Of a stretch of DNA of 8,052 nucleotides, positions 1 through 6,116 are shown piece by piece. The position numbers and the translations under genes are program-made. This DNA is from Ardenticatenales bacterium. Lineage in GTDB: Bacteria > Chloroflexota > Anaerolineae > Promineifilales > UBA4811. Numbering within the stretch: position 1 is the first letter of the stretch; each line of letters starts with the position of its first letter. The notes under the pieces are model-generated. The model worked only from the letters and a program-made list of their open reading frames with translations, was not told the DNA's origin and did no database searches. The DNA lies in NCBI GenBank assembly GCA_013139935.1, contig WSZX01000077.1, positions 1-8,052 of the forward strand, read 5' to 3'.

Positions 1-650
1 GGGCAACCCCAGGCGGTGCGGCTTGTGACCGGCGGCTTGGGCAAGCCATCAAGTGACAGTACGGGCAGCGGCTCATCCGTTGGGTGGTGGGCTGCAGGGA
101 CCTGGGGCGTGATGCCGGCATCAATAAAGGAGAGGACCATGCGGCGCAGCAGGGGCGTGCTCCCGTCGGGTGCCTGGTCAGGGAGCAACCGGTATTGGGC
201 ATAACGATGCCAACGGATGGATTGGGGCACGGGTACCAGGTCGCCCACCCATTCGGGGATTTCTCTCGCGTCAGGTCGCCTCCAATCCGGCTCCCCTTCC
301 ACTCTTACCCAGTCACTCCACGCCTGGCCGTCGAGGCTGGTGCGCAGTTCCAGCCCATCGTTGGCCCCGATCCATTGCGGTCCTACATCGGTAAAGGGAA
401 ATGGAGCGACAATGGGGGGCGAGGTGTAGGTACCGCTCAGAGTTACCCCGTCGACGGTTACTATTGCCCCATCGAGTGTCCCGGCCGAGAACTCGAGTCC
501 TGATATTGTCAGGTTAGCCCACCTGACGTGAGGAGAATCGGCAATTGCGCCGCCAGCAGTGTCAGAGGCATGGGCAAAGGCGACCAGCAGGAGCACGATC
601 GTGAATACCAGGCGCGGAGCGCGCAAGGTAGCGCTCAGCCTGTTGGCCAT
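1..650 (-). CDS. Secreted N-acetylmuramoyl-L-alanine amidase / PGRP-like protein, N-terminal part (3' end outside window)
   Basis: The minus-strand frame opens with ATG at 650-648 and stays open for 216 codons to the window edge, so the C-terminal part is missing. Residues 1-31 form a signal peptide: a basic start (MANRLSATLRAPR), a hydrophobic core and an AHA-like cleavage site. Residues of about 36-185 form a beta-rich region that includes ELRTSLDGQAWSDW and a LSFIDAG segment. Such regions commonly precede PGRP domains in secreted bacterial amidases. The last visible residues, PPVTSRTAWGCP (about 206-217), match the conserved entry of PGRP/Amidase_2 domains (SRxxWGxP). The family cleaves the bond between N-acetylmuramic acid and L-alanine in peptidoglycan, but the zinc ligands and catalytic residues would lie beyond the edge, so activity cannot be judged. 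An AGGGG Shine-Dalgarno-like site (664-660) sits 9 nt before the start and overlaps the stop of the preceding gene. The 12-bp gap indicates cotranscription with the GH39-like gene. Confidence 0.8.
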   Translation of the reverse strand, partial: MANRLSATLRAPRLVFTIVLLLVAFAHASDTAGGAIADSPHVRWANLTISGLEFSAGTLDGAIVTVDGVTLSGTYTSPPIVAPFPFTDVGPQWIGANDGLELRTSLDGQAWSDWVRVEGEPDWRRPDAREIPEWVGDLVPVPQSIRWHRYAQYRLLPDQAPDGSTPLLRRMVLSFIDAGITPQVPAAHHPTDEPLPVLSLDGLPKPPVTSRTAWGC

Positions 651-662
651 CAACCACTGCCC

Positions 663-2720
663 CTACCCATCCCCATGTGTCACCAGCGGTAAAAAGATAC
701 TTGTACTGCCTACCACCGCTACCGTCTGCGGTTCGGTGGGCGGGCCGTGTTGGTTGCCAGCTTGGTCCCGGCCGGTGGCGGCAAAGCCGTACGTGTGTCC
801 TGGATCACCAGCATAGCTCGCGCCGGTCTCGGGAGTGTCATCCAGCCAGAGGGTCAAGGGGCCGCCATCGACACTCACCCAGACGTCATAATGGGCTATC
901 CCAGAGCCTGTATCTTCTCCGGGCCACGACACCGGGATGGATGCGCCAGTGACGGATGGAACGCTGGCGGTGACCTCGGGCGGCAGCGTATCGGTCTCAA
1001 TCAGGATCAGCGGGGGGCCGCCGATGGCAAAATTGTTGTATGGCCCTGCGTATGTGTTCTGATTTGTGGCCGGCCCCAACTGGAGGGTATAGGTCCCATT
1101 CACCGGCTCCAGAGTGGCAGTGGTCCCGGCCTGATCAATCAAGAGCGCGCTCGTGCCGGTGGCTGCCACGATGGCTGTCTCGGCCGCTCCATCGCGTGTC
1201 CAGAGCCCAAGCACTCGTTCGCGGGCAGACGGCCGGTAAAAGGCCATCCACTCTTGTGGCCAAGCCGTGGAACCGCCGTCCGGCCGCTCGCGCCACAGGG
1301 GCTCTAGCCCGCGCAAGTGCTCTGACAATACGCGATAGGCGTCAAATACGGGTCGCGCCGTGTCTGGCGTAGGGTGCTGCCGGTAGCAGGGCCCATCGGC
1401 CGGGTTGCGAAAAAGGCCAAAGGCATCGCCGGCGCAATAGTCGTGGTCGTTGCACCACTCGCCGCTGTTGGGTGGAAAGTCGGTTCCCCCCGGGTCATTG
1501 CCGCAGTCGTCGTAGAGCTGGAAATGAAAGATGACATCGGCGCCGGCGAACCGGGCATAGAGCGCGCTCTGGATCACATAGGCCGCCCCCTCTTCCATGG
1601 TGGAGCGGAATCCGCTGCTGGGGTCCCAGGTCGGTCCCGGATAGTCGTCCCAGGCCGGTGAGCCACTTTCGTTGACCCAGATCTCCTTCTCTAACCCATA
1701 GTTGCCCAGGGTTCTGTTGGCCCGCCAAACGTGGAACCATGATTCCCATGAATTACTGTAACTGTGGGTTGCCAGGATGTCAAAGAACCAATCATGATCC
1801 GGGGCCATCGAGTCCCCCGCCAGGACGGCCAGCACATCGGCCAGAAAGTTGAGGCGCTCCAGGTTGGCCAGACCGCCAAAGATGACCTGGGCATCCGGGT
1901 CCGCGTGCTTGGCTGCCAGATAGGCGACCTTGAGCAGCCGCGCATATTCGGTCGCCGTTCCAGACCAGAAAAAAGTATAATCCTGCTCGTTCCAGATCTC
2001 CCAGTGGGTGATGCCTGCAGGACTGTAACGCTCCACTGCGCGAAACACAAACTGTGCCCACTTGTTGTTCTCGTTGATCGTTTTCTCCAAGCCCGGCCGA
2101 TCGGTCCCGTCGCCAAAGACCGGGGTGTAAAGGCCGGTGGGGAGGGTGGTTGCGGGGCTCTGCGGGGTCAGGACGCTCTTTGAGGGGTCCCGCCAGCCGG
2201 CCGGCCGGTGGCCGACCTGGGGCGGAGCTGTGTTCACCTGCCCCCCGCTGGCATAGAAACCCGGCGTACCCATCAGGATCACTTCGGTCCGGAACCCGTG
2301 CGCCAGGTCCGCTGCGATTACGTCGTCAGCCAGGTTCGTCGCCAGCCGATCACCCAACCACACATCGGCATAGTTCCAATTGAACTCGCCCGGGCTGGTC
2401 TCCACGTTGTACCAGTAGAGCGGCCACCGGTTCCAGTCCGCTCCGGTGGCGATCCCCTGCTGGTAGCGAGCCCCAGATGCCGGGGCGTCGGCCGCGCTGA
2501 TAAAGGCCACCCCGTATTCGGACGGCTGGCTCAGGCCGGGCTCTCTTTGATCAAGGAGGGGCAGACCCGGGATGCCGGTAATCGCCCGTTCCATCGCGGC
2601 CGGGCTCGGTGGAGTGTCAGGGACCGGCATGCCCTGGGCAGCGGGCACGCCAGCCGCCCCAGCCAGCCCGGCAATCGCCAGGAGGCTCAGAAGCAGTAGG
2701 AGCGATCTCTTGGCAGTCAT
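663..2720 (-). CDS. Secreted GH39-like (clan GH-A) glycoside hydrolase with C-terminal Fn3-like domain
   Basis: This is a 685-residue exported protein. Residues 1-29 are a signal peptide (MTAKR, then a Leu/Ala core ending AAQG). Residues of about 65-475 look like a TIM barrel of the GH-A clan. HWEIWNEQDY (239-248) carries the Asn244-Glu245 pair expected for the acid/base, THSYS (318-322) fits a later strand, and EIWVNESGSP (346-355) supplies Glu351 as probable nucleophile. This pattern fits GH39-like enzymes (xylosidase, iduronidase and PslG-type relatives), which hydrolyse glycosidic bonds with retention; the substrate cannot be deduced. A loop at 403-445 holds four cysteines (406, 423, 429, 445) that could form disulfides. 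Residues of about 480-570 look beta-rich, and 579-670 resemble an Fn3/Ig-like domain (TLPPEVTASVP, SWPGEDTGSGIAHYDVWV). The protein ends with STSIFLPLVTHGDG, a tail of the type common on Chloroflexota secreted proteins. No strong ribosome binding site precedes the ATG; the start was chosen for the signal peptide, and no in-frame start lies just upstream. It is probably the first gene of an operon with the PGRP gene. Confidence 0.85.
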   Translation of the reverse strand: MTAKRSLLLLLSLLAIAGLAGAAGVPAAQGMPVPDTPPSPAAMERAITGIPGLPLLDQREPGLSQPSEYGVAFISAADAPASGARYQQGIATGADWNRWPLYWYNVETSPGEFNWNYADVWLGDRLATNLADDVIAADLAHGFRTEVILMGTPGFYASGGQVNTAPPQVGHRPAGWRDPSKSVLTPQSPATTLPTGLYTPVFGDGTDRPGLEKTINENNKWAQFVFRAVERYSPAGITHWEIWNEQDYTFFWSGTATEYARLLKVAYLAAKHADPDAQVIFGGLANLERLNFLADVLAVLAGDSMAPDHDWFFDILATHSYSNSWESWFHVWRANRTLGNYGLEKEIWVNESGSPAWDDYPGPTWDPSSGFRSTMEEGAAYVIQSALYARFAGADVIFHFQLYDDCGNDPGGTDFPPNSGEWCNDHDYCAGDAFGLFRNPADGPCYRQHPTPDTARPVFDAYRVLSEHLRGLEPLWRERPDGGSTAWPQEWMAFYRPSARERVLGLWTRDGAAETAIVAATGTSALLIDQAGTTATLEPVNGTYTLQLGPATNQNTYAGPYNNFAIGGPPLILIETDTLPPEVTASVPSVTGASIPVSWPGEDTGSGIAHYDVWVSVDGGPLTLWLDDTPETGASYAGDPGHTYGFAATGRDQAGNQHGPPTEPQTVAVVGSTSIFLPLVTHGDG

Positions 2721-2754
2721 ATCATTGCTGATGGTGCAAAGAGCGTGCCAAAGT

Positions 2755-2840
2755 ACTTGTTCAACAACAACTTGGCATTCTTGTGGCCGCGGAGCGCACC
2801 TGATTCACCATCCAAAACGGGAAGTTGTTTCTTAACAAGT
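2755..2840. repeat. Imperfect inverted repeat, 20-bp arms, 46-bp spacer
   Basis: The arm ACTTGTTCAACAACAACTTG (2755-2774) matches the reverse complement of 2821-2840 at 16 of 20 positions, with a perfect outer ACTTGTT block and a near-perfect inner ACAACTT block. The arms are AT-rich compared with the surroundings and lie 35-120 bp before the start of the GH39-like gene. They may be a paired operator site for a dimeric regulator or a stem in the leader of that gene. Which of these is right cannot be told from sequence alone. Confidence 0.5.
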
Positions 2841-2935
2841 GCATAGCCAAGTATACCTCAATCACAACGTGCATGCCGGGAGTGATCGATTCAGCCTTTG
2901 CCGGGCTGTTCGACTGCGCCATCGACCGGTCGTGG

Positions 2936-2959
2936 CCTGGCTCCTGGCACCGAGCCAGG
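2936..2959. repeat. Perfect 8-bp stem hairpin / dyad
   Basis: CCTGGCTC (2936-2943) and GAGCCAGG (2952-2959) are perfectly complementary around an 8-nt loop. A second dyad, GTCGG (2960-2964) with CCGAC (2971-2975), follows directly, and a 10-bp palindrome CGACCGGTCG (2923-2932) lies just before. No T tract follows, so an intrinsic terminator is unlikely. The function is unknown; possibilities are a structured RNA or protein-binding sites. Confidence 0.45.
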
Positions 2960-3118
2960 GTCGGGTTTCGCCGACATGCAGGTGGGGGGAGTGTCGGAAG
3001 ACAGACAAAGCGCCGTTCCTGCAGGAGGGAGACGGGATCGGGGTCGCCCCCGTCAATAATGCACTCGGCCGACGACAGATGCATTGTGCGAATTCGTTTC
3101 CAAGCTCGGTGGCAATCC

Positions 3119-3147
3119 TTGACCCGCCTCATTGAGCCGCGTACAAT
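3119..3147 (+). promoter_or_regulatory. Sigma70-type promoter (TTGACC - 17 bp - TACAAT)
   Basis: TTGACC at 3119-3124 and TACAAT at 3142-3147 each match the housekeeping consensus at five of six positions, with the optimal 17-bp spacer. The expected start of transcription is around 3153-3155, right at the ATG at 3156. It should drive the three-gene plus-strand operon, and it implies a leaderless or almost leaderless first message. Confidence 0.75.
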
Positions 3148-3155
3148 AAACGTCC

Positions 3156-4055
3156 ATGGAGCAGGTAGTGTCTTCATCATCAAATACCCCGACCGGCGGA
3201 CTACTCCGGCTGAGTGGCTGGGTCCGGCTCGATGGCCTCTGGCTGGGGCCACTGGCGGCAACCGTTGCCGGTATCCTCGCGAGCGGAGCGTTTCACTGGA
3301 GCTGGAGCGCCCTTCTCAGGGCTGCGGTGTTACTCTTGTTGGCCGAGTTGGGGTGGGCGAACCTCTGGTGGGCGGTGGCGGGCACCGATTGGGCTGGCCT
3401 GCGCGAACGCTGGAATGAGTGGCCCGGCACGAATCTGACTGCCGGAGTGGTCCCGTATGCGCAGCCTGGCTCTCCCGCCGGCCGGCTCGCCAGATGGTGG
3501 ACGGATCTGCGCCATTGGGGTCAGGTGGAGCTCTGGCCCCGGCGGGGCACTCAACTGGGCGCCATTCTCATGGGGTTGCCGTTGGCACTGGTGTTCAGCT
3601 TTGTGCTTGGCCCCAGGATTGTACTGCTTACCCTGGCCGTGCTCGCCATCATCCAGATGGTGCTCTTTTTCGGCTCGGCCGATGGCAACGCCAGCCCTTT
3701 TGCGCAGGCGGCGGTGGAGATTGGCATCCCCTGGCTAGGAGGGGTTTTGGTGTTTGGCCGGTTGAGGTGGCCGTGCCTCGCGCTTGGAATCGGGCTGGTG
3801 GTGGCGTACGCGGGGTTGGTTCTGACGAGCCGAGAAAAGAGTGGAGGCCTCTGGCTGGCCGTAGGGCAGGGGACGATGGTGGTTTCGCTGGCGGCGGTGC
3901 ACCGGCCGCTGGCGGCAGCGGCCGTGGGAGGCCTGTACTTTCCGCAACTGGCGCTCCTTCCCTGGCGCCCGGCCGGATTGGGTGGACATGCCGCTATCCG
4001 GCTGGCCCAGTGGCCCTTTCTGGCAGCGATGTTGGTGGCAGCAACAGCCCTATGA
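3156..4055 (+). CDS. Polytopic membrane protein with UbiA-like layout, lacking canonical Asp motifs
   Basis: This 299-residue protein has about eight or nine predicted membrane segments, roughly at 25-45, 51-73, 133-151, 153-173, 186-201, 207-224, 231-248, 252-271 and 280-298, with one polar loop at 75-130. Length, helix number and several stretches resemble UbiA-family prenyltransferases: a two-helix N-terminal hairpin ending WANLWWAVAGTD, a GLPLALVF helix pair, and a final RLAQWPFLAAML helix. However, the UbiA metal-binding motif NxxxDxxxD is not intact: Asn69 is followed by Ala73 and Gly77, with Asp78 one place off. No second DxxxD motif is seen either. It may be a degenerate or divergent UbiA relative or an unrelated membrane protein. 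The ATG at 3156 lies about at the expected transcription start. A GTG at 3168 with GGAG (3158-3161) six nt upstream is an alternative start. The stop overlaps the next gene in ATGA. Confidence 0.7.
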   Translation: MEQVVSSSSNTPTGGLLRLSGWVRLDGLWLGPLAATVAGILASGAFHWSWSALLRAAVLLLLAELGWANLWWAVAGTDWAGLRERWNEWPGTNLTAGVVPYAQPGSPAGRLARWWTDLRHWGQVELWPRRGTQLGAILMGLPLALVFSFVLGPRIVLLTLAVLAIIQMVLFFGSADGNASPFAQAAVEIGIPWLGGVLVFGRLRWPCLALGIGLVVAYAGLVLTSREKSGGLWLAVGQGTMVVSLAAVHRPLAAAAVGGLYFPQLALLPWRPAGLGGHAAIRLAQWPFLAAMLVAATAL

Positions 4056-4978
4056 GTTGGCCCGCTCTCTTGACTGCGGGCGGGGGGCTGCTGGCATGCC
4101 TGGTGGCATACTGGCTATTGGTTACGACCGAGGGTACCTATCTGGGGGCCAAAGCGGTGGCATTGATGTATAATTGGATCGCAGACCGGTACGATGCAAT
4201 GAAAGAATTCGATCCAAGGCTCGAAGCCATGTGCCTTTCCCGCCCATTTCTGTCTGTGTTGCCGGATCGCCCGGCGTCGCTGGTGCTGGATGTGGCCACC
4301 GGAACCGGCCGGGTTCCTATGTTGCTGTTAGAGACCTCTACCTTTAACGGGCGCATCGTAGGCCTGGATTACGCACGCAGAATGCTGTCAAAGGCGGCGA
4401 GCAAGGCGGCCGGCTACCCAGACCGGCTCACCCTCATCTGGCAAAACGCCATGCAGTTGCCTTTCCCGGATGCCAGCTTTGACCTTGTCACCTGCATGGA
4501 AGCATTGGAATTCATGCCGAAACCACCACAGGTGCTGGCGGAGATGGTCCGCGTGGCGCGACCCGGGGGATATGTGTTTACGAGCCGCCGTCGGGGTTGG
4601 GAGAGGAAAGTGATGCCCAGCAAGAGCTGGCCCAAGCAAGAGTTCCGAGCAATGCTGATTTCTCTGGGTCTGCGGAACGTGCAGGTCCGTGCCTGGCAGA
4701 AGGATTACGACCTGGTGTGGGGGAAGAAGCCAGCCGATCCCTCATCGATTCATGGCTGGCCTGTCCAGCAGAGCAGAGGGGCAACGTGGATGGAAGAGTT
4801 GCTGCGTTGTCCGGTGTGCGGCAAGCAGGCGCTGCGGAGAGATGCCGCCAGCCTGTTCTGCTCAACCTGCAGCAGTCGCTATTCCATCGCGGCCGATGGG
4901 ATCGTTGAGCTGGCTGGCACCAGAATACCGGCGCAGTGGCGGAGATATCGCGCGACGGGCAGCTCCCAGATCGAGTAA
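4052..4978 (+). CDS. Membrane-anchored class I SAM methyltransferase (UbiE-like) with C-terminal zinc ribbon
   Basis: This 308-residue protein starts at the ATG that overlaps the previous stop by 4 bp (ATGA), suggesting translational coupling; no good Shine-Dalgarno is present. The frame is open much further upstream, but that part antisenses no motif and lies wholly inside the upstream gene. Residues 3-24 are a single transmembrane segment followed by YNWIADRYDAM (40-50). The Rossmann methyltransferase core shows motif I DVATGTG (80-86), GLDYARRML (104-112), LPFPDASFDLV (136-146) and VRVARPGGYV. These resemble UbiE/MenG-type enzymes that methylate quinones or other lipids using S-adenosylmethionine. 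The C-terminus has CPVC and CSTC (Cys253, 256, 270, 273), a probable zinc ribbon of the Trm112/RlmA-like kind. The membrane anchor and the coupling to a UbiA-like neighbour point to a lipid substrate, but this is inference. Confidence 0.85.
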   Translation: MSWPALLTAGGGLLACLVAYWLLVTTEGTYLGAKAVALMYNWIADRYDAMKEFDPRLEAMCLSRPFLSVLPDRPASLVLDVATGTGRVPMLLLETSTFNGRIVGLDYARRMLSKAASKAAGYPDRLTLIWQNAMQLPFPDASFDLVTCMEALEFMPKPPQVLAEMVRVARPGGYVFTSRRRGWERKVMPSKSWPKQEFRAMLISLGLRNVQVRAWQKDYDLVWGKKPADPSSIHGWPVQQSRGATWMEELLRCPVCGKQALRRDAASLFCSTCSSRYSIAADGIVELAGTRIPAQWRRYRATGSSQIE

Positions 4979-4982
4979 AAGC

Positions 4983-4987
4983 AGGAG
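4983..4987 (+). promoter_or_regulatory. Ribosome binding site AGGAG for the receiver-kinase gene
   Basis: AGGAG lies 7 nt before the ATG at 4995. It fixes the start there, in agreement with the receiver domain beginning at MEKVIILLVEDD. A longer open frame from 4689 would add 102 residues that are only a shadow of the methyltransferase C-terminus. Confidence 0.8.
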
Positions 4988-4994
4988 ATACGCG

Positions 4995-6116
4995 ATGGAA
5001 AAGGTGATCATTCTCTTGGTTGAAGATGACGTTGCTCTATTGGAGGGGATGAGCGATACACTAGAGATGCAAGGATACAAGACGATCCAAGCCACCGACG
5101 GGCGGAAAGGGCTGGAGGTGCTCCAACAGGTGCAGCCTGATCTGATCATATCTGACATCATGATGCCCGAGATGGACGGATATGAGTTTCACAGGGCAGT
5201 GGCTTCCAGTCCCGAGAGCGCCGGCATCCCGTTCATCTTTCTGACGGCCAAGAGCGATCAAGAAGATGTCCGCAAGGGGCTGCGCGAGGGGGTAGATGCC
5301 TACCTGACAAAGCCATTTGATCTGGAGGAACTGCTGATCCACGTCCAGAACAAGCTGGACCGTTTTGCCATGATCCGGCAGCAGGCGCTGGCGCAGCTCG
5401 ACGAGCTCCAGAGCCAGATCGTTACCATGTTCAGCCATGAACTCCGCACACCGCTAACCTATATCCAGGGATACACCGATCTGCTGGCCGACACACCCCA
5501 ATCGATCAGCCCCGACGAGATGAAGTTGTTCCTGGATGGGATACAGAATGGATCCCGGCGTCTCAACCAGGTTATCGAGAACCTGCTCACTCTGGTGCAG
5601 ATCGACACTGACGTTTACGGCCAGGAATATGCCCAGTTTTCGCGTATTGAGAGGAATCTCGGCCGGCTGGTTAGCTCCTGGGTCAAGGGATATGAACGCA
5701 TGGCGGCCGAGAAAGGATTAGCGATAGATCTGAGCGTGGCTGATCCCCTGCCGCCGGTTCGCATTGTGCCCGGTCAGATCTCGCGAGCGCTGGGTGCGCT
5801 AATCGGGAACGCCATCAAGTTCACGCGCGCGCCGGATGCTCGGATCGACGTCGCCGTGTACCAGGATCACGACTTTGTATTCGTTGATGTGGTCGATCGC
5901 GGATCTGGCATACCGCCCGGGGACCTGGCGCACGTGTTTGAGCGCTTTCGGCAGATCGACCGCGACAAGCATGAGCAACCCGGCATCGGTGTTGGCCTCG
6001 CTATTGCGCAAGGGCTGGTCCGGGTCCACGGTGGCGATATTGACGTAGAGAGCAGGCTGGACGAAGGGAGCAAGTTCACCATTCGGCTGCCGGTGGCGCG
6101 AGATACAGACGACTAG
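4995..6116 (+). CDS. Receiver-histidine kinase fusion protein (REC-HisKA-HATPase), soluble
   Basis: This is a 373-residue signalling protein with no membrane segment and no DNA-binding domain. Residues 1-120 are a CheY-like receiver with acidic Asp11/Asp12, phosphoacceptor Asp54 (IISDIMMPEMDG), Thr84 and Lys106 (LTKPF). A short coiled linker (about 118-142) leads to the HisKA dimerisation helix with FSHELRTPL (146-154) and phosphoacceptor His148. The catalytic ATPase domain has an N box with Asn272 (GNAIKFTR), the G1 box DRGSGIP (301-307), the F box FERFRQ (315-320) and the G2 box GIGVGLAIAQG (330-340). All key residues are present, so it should autophosphorylate. The N-terminal receiver implies it takes phosphate or is gated by an upstream kinase. 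It follows the methyltransferase stop by 16 bp with its own ribosome binding site, and is probably the last gene of the operon. No partner response regulator or sensor is in the window. Confidence 0.93.
   Translation: MEKVIILLVEDDVALLEGMSDTLEMQGYKTIQATDGRKGLEVLQQVQPDLIISDIMMPEMDGYEFHRAVASSPESAGIPFIFLTAKSDQEDVRKGLREGVDAYLTKPFDLEELLIHVQNKLDRFAMIRQQALAQLDELQSQIVTMFSHELRTPLTYIQGYTDLLADTPQSISPDEMKLFLDGIQNGSRRLNQVIENLLTLVQIDTDVYGQEYAQFSRIERNLGRLVSSWVKGYERMAAEKGLAIDLSVADPLPPVRIVPGQISRALGALIGNAIKFTRAPDARIDVAVYQDHDFVFVDVVDRGSGIPPGDLAHVFERFRQIDRDKHEQPGIGVGLAIAQGLVRVHGGDIDVESRLDEGSKFTIRLPVARDTDD

Larger units (their letters stand above)
2721..3155. other. Divergent intergenic region, no convincing gene
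   Basis: About 435 bp separate the minus-strand hydrolase pair from the plus-strand membrane-protein operon. Open frames cross it on both strands, but their translations are Arg/Ser/Cys-rich, lack domain motifs and run out of frame into the flanking genes, so they are not called. The region holds a long imperfect inverted repeat near the hydrolase gene (2755-2840), a run of dyads (2923-3054) and a strong right-facing promoter (3119-3147). For the leftward gene only weak promoter-like matches were found, for example TTGTGA (2868-2863) and TATGCA (2846-2841) on the minus strand, 16 bp apart. Confidence 0.7.

Noticed and set aside
747..2699. Several long plus-strand frames (for example 747-1307, 1764-2183, 2208-2699)
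   Set aside because: All are antisense to the GH39-like gene, whose motifs are clear; they are typical of GC-rich coding DNA.
2936..2975. Tandem hairpins as an intrinsic terminator
   Set aside because: No T tract follows on either strand, and there is no gene ending nearby that needs termination.
2761..3261. Open frame of 166 codons on the minus strand in the same region
   Set aside because: It overlaps the promoter and start of the opposite-strand gene, shows no motif, and has low-complexity proline/arginine-rich sequence.
2825..3418. Open frame of 197 codons on the plus strand across the intergenic region
   Set aside because: The composition is Arg/Ser/Cys-rich, it has no recognisable domain, and it overlaps the membrane-protein gene out of frame past its strong promoter.
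3419..4051. A 211-codon in-frame extension upstream of the methyltransferase ATG
   Set aside because: It lies entirely inside the membrane-protein gene in another frame, and its translation is Gly/Arg/Ala-rich with no motif. The ATGA overlap and the transmembrane anchor support the start at 4052.
4689..4994. A 102-codon extension upstream of the receiver domain
   Set aside because: It is a shadow of the methyltransferase C-terminus. The receiver begins canonically at 4995, with AGGAG 7 nt upstream.
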